Assembly: GCA_039810245.1 (NCBI GenBank)
Contig: JBDHWQ010000002.1
Span: 62,001-126,000 of the forward strand
Reading direction: 5' to 3'
DNA: 64,000 bases
Origin: CALDSL01 sp039810245
GTDB taxonomy: Bacteria > Chloroflexota > Anaerolineae > Anaerolineales > Anaerolineaceae
This document shows, piece by piece, positions 8,720 through 17,475 of the stretch. The translations under genes and the position numbers were made by a program. Under the pieces are notes generated by a model, which was given only the letters and a program-made list of their open reading frames with translations, did not search any database and was not told the DNA's origin. Within the stretch, counting starts at the first letter, position 1. Each line of letters begins with the position of its first letter.

Positions 8720-8762
8720 CAATCTGAACCCCGCGTGGTTGCGGAGAGAACACAGGTGAATT

Positions 8763-10268
8763 ATGGCTCGGACAAAAGATCAGGCAGATGGTACGGCATT
8801 CGTTATTTTTGGGATCAGCGGTGACCTCGCGCATCGCAAATTAATCCCCGCCCTGTACGCGCTCGTTGCCCAGGATTTCCTGCCAGGTCCACTCTACCTG
8901 GTCGGCATGGCGCGCCGCAAATGGAACGGCGACAGCCTGCGGGATGAATTTCACAAGTCGCTCAATGAAACGCTGGAAGGCCAGCCCCTGGACGAGGATG
9001 CTTTCCAGTCCTTATTCCACGGAGCCTGTTATGTATCCGCCGATTTTAATGACCCGCAGGGTTTTGCACGGCTCAAAGAAACACTGGAATCGCTGCCAGT
9101 AAAAAATGTCCTCTATTACCTGTCGACCCCGCCCGAGGTCTACGAAACGATCATTGAACAGCTCGGGGCACACCAGTTGGATAAAGCCTTACCGGGTTGG
9201 TCGCGCATCGTAGTCGAAAAACCATACGGCGAAGATCTCGATTCGGCCCTCGATCTTGACCGCAAAATCCATCGTGTCTTTTCCGAAGATCAGATTTACC
9301 GTATCGATCATTACCTGGGCAAAGATACGGTACAGAATATCCTCGTGCTGCGCTTCGCGAACGCCATTTTTGAGCCGTTATGGAATAACCACTATATCGA
9401 CCACGTGCAGATCATGGTGGCCGAATCGATTGGGGTGGGCTCGCGCATCAATTATTACGATAGCGCCGGCGTAATCCGTGATATCTTCCAAAACCATTTG
9501 CTCCAGTTGTTGTGCCTGGTGGCGATGGAAGTGCCGGTGGCCTTCCAATCCAATTCGGTACGCGATGAAAAGATAAAGGTCTTAGATGTCCTGCGCCCGA
9601 TGCGCGGTAAAACTGCCATCCAAAACACCTTCCGCGCGCAGTACGGCGCAGGGAAAGTGGACGGAGAGAGGGTCAAGGGCTACGTGGATGAGGTCGGACA
9701 CGCCACCACCACCGAAACGTACATGGCCGCGCGTGTCTACCTGGACAACTGGCGCTGGGCCGGCGTGCCTTTCTATCTGCGCTCTGGCAAACGCCTGCCC
9801 GAGCGGCTGACGCAGATTTCGGTGCATTTCAAAGCCGCGCCCATCTTCCTGTTTGACTGGTGCAATATCACCGGTGAAGCGCCCAACCGCCTGGTGTTTA
9901 ACATCCAGCCGGATGAGGGCATCAACCTTTCGTTTGGCGCAAAGATCCCCGGGCAGACGGATCAGATCACACCGGTGGCGATGCAGTTCGATTACAAGAC
10001 GACGTTTGGCCAGGAGCCGCCCGAGGCATATCAGCGCCTGCTGCTCGACGCGCTCAACGGCGACCCCATGCTTTTTACGCGAAGCGATGAAGTCCGCGCG
10101 GCATGGACCTTCACTACCCGCATCCTGGATGCCTGGCGCGAACAGGAATTGAAAAAGCTGCCGGAATATCCCGCCGGTTCCTGGGGTCCGAAAGGCACGG
10201 AAGATCTCATTCGCCGCGATGGCCGCGAATGGTTTCAGTCAACCGGGGAGCAAGAAAACTGCGATTGA
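8763..10268 (+). CDS. zwf: Glucose-6-phosphate dehydrogenase
   Basis: 501 aa, full length. It oxidises glucose 6-phosphate to 6-phosphogluconolactone with NAD(P), the first step of the oxidative pentose phosphate pathway. The dinucleotide motif GISGDLA is at residues 17-23, EKPYG at 152-156, and the active-site RIDHYLGK at 180-187. The C-terminal half holds the usual beta-sheet domain (WAGVPFYLRSGKRLPER). No pgl or gnd is next to it; the flanking zinc-ribbon gene is convergent with a 6-bp gap. The ATG follows an AGGTGA ribosome-binding site. Confidence 0.97.
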   Translation: MARTKDQADGTAFVIFGISGDLAHRKLIPALYALVAQDFLPGPLYLVGMARRKWNGDSLRDEFHKSLNETLEGQPLDEDAFQSLFHGACYVSADFNDPQGFARLKETLESLPVKNVLYYLSTPPEVYETIIEQLGAHQLDKALPGWSRIVVEKPYGEDLDSALDLDRKIHRVFSEDQIYRIDHYLGKDTVQNILVLRFANAIFEPLWNNHYIDHVQIMVAESIGVGSRINYYDSAGVIRDIFQNHLLQLLCLVAMEVPVAFQSNSVRDEKIKVLDVLRPMRGKTAIQNTFRAQYGAGKVDGERVKGYVDEVGHATTTETYMAARVYLDNWRWAGVPFYLRSGKRLPERLTQISVHFKAAPIFLFDWCNITGEAPNRLVFNIQPDEGINLSFGAKIPGQTDQITPVAMQFDYKTTFGQEPPEAYQRLLLDALNGDPMLFTRSDEVRAAWTFTTRILDAWREQELKKLPEYPAGSWGPKGTEDLIRRDGREWFQSTGEQENCD

Positions 10269-10274
10269 GCGCGC

Positions 10275-10859
10275 TTAACAGCGCTTGCCACAATTGGGGC
10301 AAAACTGTTCCGGCTTTTTGAGCACAAAGCCACAGTTGGTGCAGGTGCCGGGCTGCAGCTCGCCCAATGGCGCGCCGCAGGACAGGCAGCTCGCCTCGCC
10401 AACCGGGTTGGCCGTGTTGCAATACAAGCACACCGTGCGCCGCAGGCGCTCTGACAGCTCGAACGTTGCGCCGGCTGCCTGGCATGCTGCGTCAACCACC
10501 CGCCATACCTCTTCGCTTATCTGCAGGTTTTCGATATCCTGGGCAATATCGTCCAACCGTCCAAGCAGCGCCAGCGGATTGCGCAGCGCGGTCAGCGCGG
10601 AAATCCCCAGGCTGGCCGCTACGCCCAGCCATGCCTGCTGCCCGATCTCGACCATCACCCCATCTTCAACCTTTTGTAAAGTCACGCTCAACGCGGTCTG
10701 CCCGCCCGAAGCGGGGGCGTTGGTCGTGGCGATCTGCACCGCGATTTTCTCCCCGCTGCCAATCTGCTGCACGCGCAGGTTTCCGCGGTTGAAATGGGCC
10801 ATCAGGCCGTGAGCGATATCCTGGGTTGTGATGTTTCCATGAAAGATGCGGCGATCCAT
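10275..10859 (-). CDS. Double zinc-ribbon protein, function unknown
   Basis: 194 aa. The N-terminal 130 residues have no motif I recognise: a beta-rich part, then a short hydrophobic stretch (LGVAASLGISALTAL). The C-terminal 50 residues carry two C-x2-C...C-x2-C zinc ribbons (CLYC...CLSC and CTNC...CPNC). Such tails are common adaptor modules in bacterial proteins of unknown role. A TATAAT at 10867-10872 on this strand puts transcription at about 10860, next to the ATG, so the mRNA is probably leaderless. It is convergent with zwf (6-bp gap). Confidence 0.7.
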   Translation of the reverse strand: MDRRIFHGNITTQDIAHGLMAHFNRGNLRVQQIGSGEKIAVQIATTNAPASGGQTALSVTLQKVEDGVMVEIGQQAWLGVAASLGISALTALRNPLALLGRLDDIAQDIENLQISEEVWRVVDAACQAAGATFELSERLRRTVCLYCNTANPVGEASCLSCGAPLGELQPGTCTNCGFVLKKPEQFCPNCGKRC

Positions 10860-10866
10860 AAAGTAG

Positions 10867-10874
10867 ATTATAAT
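10867..10874. promoter_or_regulatory. Palindromic shared -10 between zinc-ribbon and SH3 genes
   Basis: A second copy of the self-complementary octamer ATTATAAT. Plus-strand TATAAT 10869-10874 predicts a start near 10881 (36-nt leader with AGGAGA). Minus-strand TATAAT 10867-10872 predicts a start near 10860, immediately before the minus gene's ATG at 10859. Confidence 0.5.
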
Positions 10875-10916
10875 TCGTTTCCAGCATTTCGCGCAGTATA
10901 TCAGGAGATTTCTTCC

Positions 10917-11534
10917 ATGCCTCGTCGTTGGCTGATGCCAATTCTTAGTGTTACCATTCTATTGACCCTGGCTCTCATGCAGCTTCCCCGGCCGGTAATG
11001 GCCGATGTAAGCGCTCAGTTACCCACCGTGGCCATTCCTACCGTCACTGGCACCCCGGTCGGTGTGACCATCATCGTCAAAATGGACCAGCCGCAGATCA
11101 ACGTGCGCTCTGGCCCCAATACCACCTACGACGCGGTGGGCGTGCTGCTGGCCGGTCAGGAGATCACGGCCAAAGGCCGCACTGTCACCGGCGAGTGGAT
11201 TCTCATTGATTATCCTGGTGGCCCGGGCAATACTGGCTGGGTTTATGCGCCGCTGGTGGACATTAAAGGCGGGGCGTTGCCGGTGGTCGAGCCGCCACCC
11301 CGGCCCACGCCAGCCATGACCAACACCATTGACCCGACCCTGGCGGCGCAGTTCATCGTTACTTCCATTCCCACGCGCCTGCCAACCTTTACGCCACCGC
11401 CACCATTGGCAATCCCCACCTTTCCTGCGGGCGGCGGTGTACTGCCCGGTGGTATCCCCATGGGCCTGGTGATCGTGGCGCTGTTCGCGTTGGGTATATT
11501 CCTTGGCCTGTTTTCGCTGATCCAGGGACGCTAA
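10917..11534 (+). CDS. Exported bacterial SH3-domain protein
   Basis: 205 aa from the ATG at 10917, chosen because AGGAGA sits 8 nt upstream. An upstream in-frame ATG at 10794 would run into the divergent zinc-ribbon gene. An N-terminal signal peptide or anchor (LMPILSVTILLTLALMQL) is followed by one SH3b domain at about 45-105 (INVRSGPNTTYDAVG...GWVYAPLVDI). Next come a long Pro/Thr-rich linker and a C-terminal membrane helix (LVIVALFALGIFLGLF). SH3b domains usually bind peptidoglycan or peptides outside the cell. It is probably a cell-surface protein with both ends in the membrane; its partner is unknown. Confidence 0.8.
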   Translation: MPRRWLMPILSVTILLTLALMQLPRPVMADVSAQLPTVAIPTVTGTPVGVTIIVKMDQPQINVRSGPNTTYDAVGVLLAGQEITAKGRTVTGEWILIDYPGGPGNTGWVYAPLVDIKGGALPVVEPPPRPTPAMTNTIDPTLAAQFIVTSIPTRLPTFTPPPPLAIPTFPAGGGVLPGGIPMGLVIVALFALGIFLGLFSLIQGR

Positions 11535-12208
11535 TCGCCAGTCTGGGGGCGCGCGAAGAAGCTCGCCAGGCGTTTATGACAGCCCGGTCCCAGCTTGTGA
11601 CCGCTGTCATCTTCGCAATAGGATACATCCGCACCAGCCTGGCTGAATAATTGGGCCGCTTCGCGCGCTTTCTGTACCGGCACGGTTTCGTCGCGCGTGC
11701 CATGCGTGATCAGCACCGGCTTGCCCGCCAGGCTGTTGGGCTGCAGCGCTTTCTCCGCGCCGTTTGGTACCAGGCCGGCCAGCGCCGCCAGGCTGGCAAT
11801 GCGCTCAGGATACTGGATCAGTAGAGTGTAGGCCATGGCCGCGCCCTGGCTGAAGCCCATCAGGTGCAGGGGCAGCCCGCCCGCGCCGCGTTCCTGCACC
11901 CAACCTTGCACCGCGTCCATCAAGCGCGCCCCGCTCTCCGCGTAGGCCTCAAATTCGCGCGCGCTGCCCGGCCGGTCCTTCACCCAGCCATAGCCCCCCA
12001 GGCTGGTTCCAGTTGGCACCGGTCCGCGCGGGGCCAGGAAGAGAAAATCGTCCGGCAGGCTGCGGGCAAACACCCACATCACGGTCTCGTTGCCGGTCCA
12101 GCCATGCAGCAGCAGCATCACGCGCCGCGGCGCGGGTAGGCCGGGCGGCTGGATGCGTACAATCCAGCCGCGGTCAAACAGCGTTTGCGCGTTATTGTTT
12201 GTTTGCAC
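11531..12208 (-). CDS. Alpha/beta hydrolase (phospholipase/carboxylesterase type)
   Basis: 225 aa. Serine hydrolase of the acyl-protein-thioesterase-like carboxylesterase group. The nucleophile elbow is GFSQG, the acid is the Asp in THGTRDETVP, and the base is the His in DSGHKLG. The oxyanion region LLLHGWTG is near residue 35. The start codon is GTG at 12208 because no ATG precedes the fold. It overlaps the small membrane-protein gene by 17 bp and its stop overlaps the convergent SH3 gene's stop by 4 bp. It is probably co-transcribed with the small membrane protein and patatin; lipid or ester substrates are likely but unproven. Confidence 0.85.
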   Translation of the reverse strand: MQTNNNAQTLFDRGWIVRIQPPGLPAPRRVMLLLHGWTGNETVMWVFARSLPDDFLFLAPRGPVPTGTSLGGYGWVKDRPGSAREFEAYAESGARLMDAVQGWVQERGAGGLPLHLMGFSQGAAMAYTLLIQYPERIASLAALAGLVPNGAEKALQPNSLAGKPVLITHGTRDETVPVQKAREAAQLFSQAGADVSYCEDDSGHKLGPGCHKRLASFFARPQTGD

Positions 12209-12422
12209 GTCGCACGATCCAATCCATTGTCCATAATACGGCGAGCGTGGCTACCAGCGGCACCAGCCCGATTCCAAAGCACAGCAGCCCGGAAACAGCA
12301 GCGGATGGCCCGTAGATGGCATAAATCAGCGCTTCGCCAACAATAATCAGCAGCAGCACGCCGCCCACCGCCAGCCGCACCGTTGTCTGGCGCGCGTAGT
12401 CGCGCAGATCACGCGGTCTCAT
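12192..12422 (-). CDS. Small two-helix membrane protein, unknown function
   Basis: 76 aa. Two predicted membrane helices (about 18-37 and 42-65) flanked by basic ends (MRPRDLRDYARQ and IVRRANKQ). No family recognised. It overlaps the patatin gene by 14 bp and the hydrolase gene by 17 bp on the same strand, so translation is coupled. The context suggests a link with membrane lipid turnover, which is inference only. Confidence 0.7.
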   Translation of the reverse strand: MRPRDLRDYARQTTVRLAVGGVLLLIIVGEALIYAIYGPSAAVSGLLCFGIGLVPLVATLAVLWTMDWIVRRANKQ

Positions 12423-13374
12423 GACCCTCTTTCTCTTCCAGGTCGTCGGGCAGGTGCGCGGCCAGCATTTTACCGGGTGGGCTCACGCGCCGCAGCCGCC
12501 GGCGCGCTTTCTGCGACCAGGCCAGCGCGTTTTTGATCGCCGGTAGCGCCTGCTCCGCGGCTGCCCGGCCGCGCTCTAACAACACATCCGGGTTGACGTT
12601 ATCCAGCAGGCTAAACTCGTGGACTTCCGGGCGGATGATCGCGTCCGGCTGCTCGATTTGCAGCCGCAGCTCTCCCAGCATCAGCGAGGTGATGTCCATC
12701 GAGCGCGCAAAGACATCAAACGCTTGTGCAAAACGCAGCCGTGAAAACTGCTCCAGCAGCGCGCCAGGGATGGGCGTGCGCGATGGTATCAGGCTGCGCG
12801 CCGTGGATGGCAAATGTCGCCAGCCTTCCGGCACAGGCGAGAGCGTGACCGCTATCACCGGCATGCGCGGTGCCAGCCAGCGCGCCAGCGCCACCGGCAC
12901 CGGGTCGGCTACGCCGCCATCAATCAATTCCGCATCACCGATGACGCGCGGCGGGAAGACGCCCGGCACAGCAATCGTCGCCAGCACCGCATCGTACACG
13001 CGCCCCTGGCTGAGAATCACTTCCTGCGCGGTTTTCAAGTCTACGGCGGTGCAGGCAAACGGGATCTCCAAATCCTCAAAGCGCCGGTCGCCCAGGATGT
13101 TAAGCAGCATCTGCGCCAGACCGCTCAGCCCCATCAGCGATGGCCCATCGCCGGCCACGCGCGCGAACAGGCTGCCGCGGTCGGCGCTGCGCAATATCTC
13201 GACGATCTCGCATGGGTCGTAGCCCGCGGCATAGACAGATCCTACCAGCCCACCCGCGCTCGTCCCGGCAATTGCGCCAATGGTATAGCCTTCCGCCATC
13301 AACCGTTCCATCACGCCGATATGCGCGATGCCCTTAATTCCGCCCCCACCTAATGCCAGTGCAATCTCTGCCAT
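12409..13374 (-). CDS. Patatin-like phospholipase
   Basis: 321 aa from the ATG at 13374, preceded by AAGGAAG; an upstream in-frame ATG at 13446 would add 24 residues that are not part of the fold. Patatin lipid hydrolases use a Ser-Asp dyad: nucleophile S39 in GTSAGG and D152 in IDGG. The oxyanion GGGGIKG is at residues 9-15. It belongs to the RssA-like group. It is first in a three-gene overlapping minus-strand unit with the small membrane protein and the hydrolase. A TACAAT at 13423-13428 could be its -10. Confidence 0.9.
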   Translation of the reverse strand: MAEIALALGGGGIKGIAHIGVMERLMAEGYTIGAIAGTSAGGLVGSVYAAGYDPCEIVEILRSADRGSLFARVAGDGPSLMGLSGLAQMLLNILGDRRFEDLEIPFACTAVDLKTAQEVILSQGRVYDAVLATIAVPGVFPPRVIGDAELIDGGVADPVPVALARWLAPRMPVIAVTLSPVPEGWRHLPSTARSLIPSRTPIPGALLEQFSRLRFAQAFDVFARSMDITSLMLGELRLQIEQPDAIIRPEVHEFSLLDNVNPDVLLERGRAAAEQALPAIKNALAWSQKARRRLRRVSPPGKMLAAHLPDDLEEKEGHETA

Positions 13375-13422
13375 TCTTCTTCCTTCATTCTTCGCGCCAA
13401 ACAGCCCGCTCTCAGGACGATC

Positions 13423-13443
13423 ATTGTACTGCAAGGGTATAAT
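13423..13443. promoter_or_regulatory. Divergent -10 elements between patatin and the 451-aa gene
   Basis: Minus-strand TACAAT at 13423-13428 (about 42-nt leader to 13374) and plus-strand TATAAT at 13438-13443 (about 32-nt leader to 13482). They are 9 bp apart and do not overlap. No clear -35 boxes. Confidence 0.4.
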
Positions 13444-13481
13444 CACCCCTGGTTCATTATACCCATTCCTTAAGAGGTCGC

Positions 13482-14837
13482 ATGGAAAGCCCCGAGAGCT
13501 CTTCGCCGATCATCACCCGCGCAGTCTCTGCTGCCCTGCGCGGGCAGTATGCCAACCACTTGCAATTTTCCGCATGGCAGTCCGCGGCGCTGCGCGTCTT
13601 GGGCCGGCTGCCCCAGGCTGCCGCTCGCTGGATCATTCCGCGCGTGCAGGGTGGCAAGGCGCTTGACGCGGCGCGGATGAACACGCTCACGTTGGATGAC
13701 CTGGTGGCAAACCGCCTGAAGGATTATGATGCGCTGCCTGGCCCTTTCCCTGCAGTAGTAGCCGGGGTGGGCATGGGCGGAGCCACCGCACACCTTGCTA
13801 CACTGGCCGGCGGGCCATACCTTCCCCAGGCCTTCGTCTTCACCCTGCGCGGCGGCGCTTCCGATGGCGACGCGCGCGCCTACTATAAGCGTTCTGCTGA
13901 TATCGCGCAGCGATTTGCGCAGCGCAATCCCGCGGCCTTTACCATTCAGCATTACGACCCCATCCATGACGGCTGGCTGACTCGCCACGTCAACCACCTG
14001 CGCGTCAAGCTGGTCGACCTACCCGAAGGCTACCGCCGCTTTCTGCGCCAGCGGCTGGCACCGGGCGGTGAAGTGATCTGCCTGGATGGCGGCGCGCAGT
14101 GGCTGCGCTACCGCACCGGCGAGCGCAGTGTCTTTCAGGTCGGCGGCTGGGGAGATATTTCCCCCGAGGAATACCTCGAAGACACCCAGCGCATCCTCGC
14201 GTACTGCCGTTCGATCCGCATGCCCACATCGGATTGGAAGCTCGACGGCTTCCCGCTGGAGCGCGGGCCTGAGTCGGAGTGGGGCAGCGAGCCAGGCTTC
14301 CGCGCCGCATTGGAGCGTTTCTGCGCCGCCGAAGGCTACCGGTTTACTGCCATCTCGCTGCCGCACCCGGAACAGTTTTCGCTGCTGGCATTTCATGCTA
14401 TGCGTGCTGCGCTGGAAAAGGCCGGTCAGGCGCCATCCGGCGTGATCGTCGAGACCTTTTCGCAGTACGACGCGACCGCCGTACTGCGCTCCGGCCTTCT
14501 GCCGCTGTGGCTGATCTTTAATACACAGGACAGCCGCCGCTTACTGCAGCAGGTGGCGCTCGAATTTCCCGCCGGTCTGCCGCTATTTTTCTCGCCGCTG
14601 TCCACCTTCTCGTTGACGCCCGACATGGCCGCATGGGAAGACTGGCTGCATGCGCTGGCCGGCCGGGATTGGATCAACATCGGCGCGCGCCGCAGCCATT
14701 ACCCCGCTGATACGCTGGCCCTGCTGGACTGGTACAAACCCCTGCGCCGCTGGGTGGAACAGCATCCTAACCCGGTGCGCGCGCGTCTCACCGGCGCGGA
14801 GCTGTTGGCGCTGGCATCCAAATTGTCTGCGGCTTAA
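13482..14837 (+). CDS. Conserved-looking protein of unknown function
   Basis: 451 aa, no signal peptide or membrane helix. I do not recognise the family. The middle has a nucleotide-binding-like strand-loop (VVAGVGMGGATAHLATLAGG, about residues 90-110) and a motif HYDPIHDGWLTRHVNHLRVK. It then has a region shaped like a methyltransferase or synthase strand (APGGEVICLDGGAQWLRY). The C-terminal half is rich in aromatic residues. The ATG follows AGAGG and a TATAAT is placed at 13438-13443. Its stop overlaps the convergent aminotransferase stop by 4 bp. The length, clean start and regular codon pattern support a real gene. Confidence 0.75.
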   Translation: MESPESSSPIITRAVSAALRGQYANHLQFSAWQSAALRVLGRLPQAAARWIIPRVQGGKALDAARMNTLTLDDLVANRLKDYDALPGPFPAVVAGVGMGGATAHLATLAGGPYLPQAFVFTLRGGASDGDARAYYKRSADIAQRFAQRNPAAFTIQHYDPIHDGWLTRHVNHLRVKLVDLPEGYRRFLRQRLAPGGEVICLDGGAQWLRYRTGERSVFQVGGWGDISPEEYLEDTQRILAYCRSIRMPTSDWKLDGFPLERGPESEWGSEPGFRAALERFCAAEGYRFTAISLPHPEQFSLLAFHAMRAALEKAGQAPSGVIVETFSQYDATAVLRSGLLPLWLIFNTQDSRRLLQQVALEFPAGLPLFFSPLSTFSLTPDMAAWEDWLHALAGRDWINIGARRSHYPADTLALLDWYKPLRRWVEQHPNPVRARLTGAELLALASKLSAA

Positions 14838-15985
14838 ATGCCGCAGACTTCCAGCGCATGCAGCAGGTGATCCGCATCGGCGGGCGTGTTGTACACCTGG
14901 ATCGACACGCGTACCAGTTTGTGCCCGTTCCACTCGATTAGCGGCACTTCCACGCGGAATTCATCATACAGCCGCGCCTTGAGCGCCACGATATCCGTCT
15001 GCGGTGGGAGCTGCGCCGTGCCCATCTGCGCATACCAATCTGTATTGTCGGGATGAAGCAGCGGCAGCCCACTGCGCGCGCTGATACGCAGCAGCGTCTC
15101 GCGCAGCAGCGCGTGGCATCGCGAGCGTAAGGCCGGCCAGTCGTACTGCTGCTGGTATGCAATCGCCGCGGGAACGCTGAGAAATGCCGCCAGGTCGCGC
15201 GTGCCGGTCCATTCCTGTTCGTCAATAAAACGCGAAGGGCCGGGGTTGTCGCTTTCCCAGCCCCAACTCACTACCAGCGGCTCGATACGCGGTTGGATTT
15301 CCGGGCGGGCGTACAGGAAGGCTGCACCTTTAGGTGCGCATAGCCATTTATGCAAGTTTCCGCTGTAGATGTCCGCACCCAACGCATCCAGCGCCAGCAG
15401 GAGCTGCCCAGGCACGTGCGCTCCGTCCACCATGCTGAGGATGCCGGCTGCGCGCGCCCGGCTGCAAATCTCCTGCACCGGGAAGATCGTGGCGGTGGGT
15501 GAGGTGATGTGGCTGAGGAAAATCACGCGCGTGCGTGCCGTCACACCCGCCCAGAATTCCTCGATAAACTCCTCGCGGCTTTGGATGGGAGTGCGGATTG
15601 GGCGGTTGATGTAGCGGAAACCACATTTACGCGCCAGAAAGCGCCATGTGCGGTCGAGCGCTCCGTACTCGTGATCGCTGGCCAGAACTTCATCGCCCGG
15701 ACCCAGCTTCAGGCTGCGCGCGGCAATGTTTAGCCCGGTGGTGGCGTTGGTCACGTAGACCAGATGCACCGCAGCCGTGCCCAGGTACTGCGCCAGCGCC
15801 TCGCGCGATTCTCGCATCAGCTCCGCCGCGCGCCGGCCCAAAAACGCCACCGGCTGGCGCTCCAGCTCCAGTTGCCATTCCTGGTAACGGTCAAACACCG
15901 GCCGCGGCGTGGCGCCAAATGATCCATGGTTCAAAAACGTCACCTCAGGATCCAGCAAAAAGTCGCTGCGTGGTGGTATCATCAT
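14834..15985 (-). CDS. Class V aminotransferase (isopenicillin-N-epimerase-like)
   Basis: 383 aa. PLP-dependent fold type I enzyme. Schiff-base lysine K213 in SGNLHKWLCAPKG, PLP-ring aspartate D187 in SMVDGAH, and an N-terminal LNHGSFGATP typical of isopenicillin N epimerase-like proteins. Relatives act as cysteine desulfurase-like lyases, epimerases or aminotransferases, so the exact reaction is open. Start at the first of two tandem ATGs (15985/15982). A minus-strand TATAAT is at 16036-16041. It is convergent with the 451-aa gene and divergent from the MFS gene. Confidence 0.88.
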   Translation of the reverse strand: MMIPPRSDFLLDPEVTFLNHGSFGATPRPVFDRYQEWQLELERQPVAFLGRRAAELMRESREALAQYLGTAAVHLVYVTNATTGLNIAARSLKLGPGDEVLASDHEYGALDRTWRFLARKCGFRYINRPIRTPIQSREEFIEEFWAGVTARTRVIFLSHITSPTATIFPVQEICSRARAAGILSMVDGAHVPGQLLLALDALGADIYSGNLHKWLCAPKGAAFLYARPEIQPRIEPLVVSWGWESDNPGPSRFIDEQEWTGTRDLAAFLSVPAAIAYQQQYDWPALRSRCHALLRETLLRISARSGLPLLHPDNTDWYAQMGTAQLPPQTDIVALKARLYDEFRVEVPLIEWNGHKLVRVSIQVYNTPADADHLLHALEVCGI

Positions 15986-16035
15986 ACAGTTTGCCTCACG
16001 GAAAAATTACGGCGCGATATGCGCCGCCTGCCAGA

Positions 16036-16041
16036 ATTATA
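16036..16041 (-). promoter_or_regulatory. Putative -10 for class V aminotransferase gene
   Basis: TATAAT on the minus strand; predicted start near 16029, about 44 nt before the ATG. No convincing -35. Confidence 0.35.
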
Positions 16042-16086
16042 CCAGTGGGCAGTGCTGCTGCCGGATGTTCCTGGTTCCATTGGGTT

Positions 16087-17412
16087 ATGTCACGCTTGCT
16101 CCAACGTCTGAAACGCTCTTTCACCTCGCCGCTGCCAGCTCCTGAGCCGCTGCGCGCCAACTTCCGCAACCTGTATTGGGATGTGCTCTGGTTTGGCGTG
16201 CTGAACGGCAGCACGCTATCGTTCCTGGTCATCTTTGCTGCCCGCCAGGGGGCCAGCGAAATGCAAATTGGCCTGATCAACGCCATGCCCGCGATGGTCA
16301 ACCTGCTGTTTGCCATCCCGGCCAGCTCCTGGCTGGCGGCGCTGCCCATCCGCAAAGGCGTGTTCTGGTCGGCGGTGGTCTACCGGCTCTTTTACCTGCT
16401 GCTCATCCCGCTCCCGGCGCTGTGGATGCCTTCCGCCCAGGTGTGGATCATCATTGCAATCACGCTGATAATGAGTATCCCTGGCACGGCGCTTTCGGTG
16501 GGGTTCAATACCCTTTTCGCTGAAGCTGTTCCTTCGGAATGGCGCGGGCACGTGGCCGGCATTCGTAATGCGCTGCAGGCGTTGGCCACCACGCTCAGCA
16601 CCCTGGCGTGCGGTTACATGCTCGTGCGTCTTCCGTACCCATCCGGCTACCAGGTGGTGTTTGCGTTAGGTTTCCTCGGCGCTGCGCTCAGCACAGTGTT
16701 CCTATACCGCGTCAATCCGGTAGCGGCCATTCCCGGTCCGCTGGCGGTTGATGCCGCACCGCTGGTCACCTATGGTACATCCCTGCTCGACCGCCTGCGC
16801 CAGCGTTTCCGTATGGACCTGCTGCGCGGCCCGTTCGGATTAACCATGGTGCTGCTGTTTTTCTTCCATTTTGGCCAGTACATCGCCATTCCGGTCTTTC
16901 CGGTCTTCACCGTGCATACCCTTGGGATGAGCGATGAGATTATCAGCATTGGCACCGGCTTGTTCAATACGCTCACATTTCTTACCTCGCTGCGCCTGGC
17001 GCGCGTGGTGCGCCGGTTAGGCAATCACCGCGTCATGTCCATCGGCGCGGTCATGCTGGGTATCTATCCCTTGCTGTTCGGCCTGGCGCGCGGCGTGCCG
17101 CTGTACCTGCTGGCATCCGTGTTTGGGGGCATCACCTGGGCGCTGATCAGTGGCGCACTTTTCAATTACCTGCTCGAAAAAGTGCCCGCAGGCAACCGTA
17201 CCGCTTATATGGCCTGGTACGCGCTGGTGATGAACGCCGCGCTGCTGCTATCGTCGTTTGCGGGGCCGGCCGTCGCCGCCTGGATCGGCATCCGCGCGTC
17301 GATGTTTGCTTTCGCCATCCTGCGTTGGACTGCTGGTGCAGCCATCTGGCTGTGGGGCGCCGATCGTGGCGCCGCGCAGGCCGCGAGGAGTGCAGAGCAA
17401 ACCGTTCCATGA
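16087..17412 (+). CDS. MFS transporter
   Basis: 441 aa from the ATG at 16087. The upstream extension of the frame overlaps the divergent aminotransferase and reads as low-complexity sequence. About 12 predicted membrane helices with a central loop near residue 215-235. It is a major facilitator superfamily permease. The substrate is unknown; the neighbouring aminotransferase could suggest an amino-acid-like compound but that is weak. No strong ribosome-binding site is visible at this start. Confidence 0.85.
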   Translation: MSRLLQRLKRSFTSPLPAPEPLRANFRNLYWDVLWFGVLNGSTLSFLVIFAARQGASEMQIGLINAMPAMVNLLFAIPASSWLAALPIRKGVFWSAVVYRLFYLLLIPLPALWMPSAQVWIIIAITLIMSIPGTALSVGFNTLFAEAVPSEWRGHVAGIRNALQALATTLSTLACGYMLVRLPYPSGYQVVFALGFLGAALSTVFLYRVNPVAAIPGPLAVDAAPLVTYGTSLLDRLRQRFRMDLLRGPFGLTMVLLFFFHFGQYIAIPVFPVFTVHTLGMSDEIISIGTGLFNTLTFLTSLRLARVVRRLGNHRVMSIGAVMLGIYPLLFGLARGVPLYLLASVFGGITWALISGALFNYLLEKVPAGNRTAYMAWYALVMNAALLLSSFAGPAVAAWIGIRASMFAFAILRWTAGAAIWLWGADRGAAQAARSAEQTVP

Positions 17413-17475
17413 TACACTTACACCGTTCCCGGCGCACTCGCCGGGCCTTTATCCCCACCCCTGGATTGTGAGCGT

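Noticed and set aside
15646..16086. Upstream extension of the MFS gene
   Set aside because: It lies antisense to the aminotransferase gene, has no membrane-protein character, and reads as Pro/Arg-rich shadow sequence.
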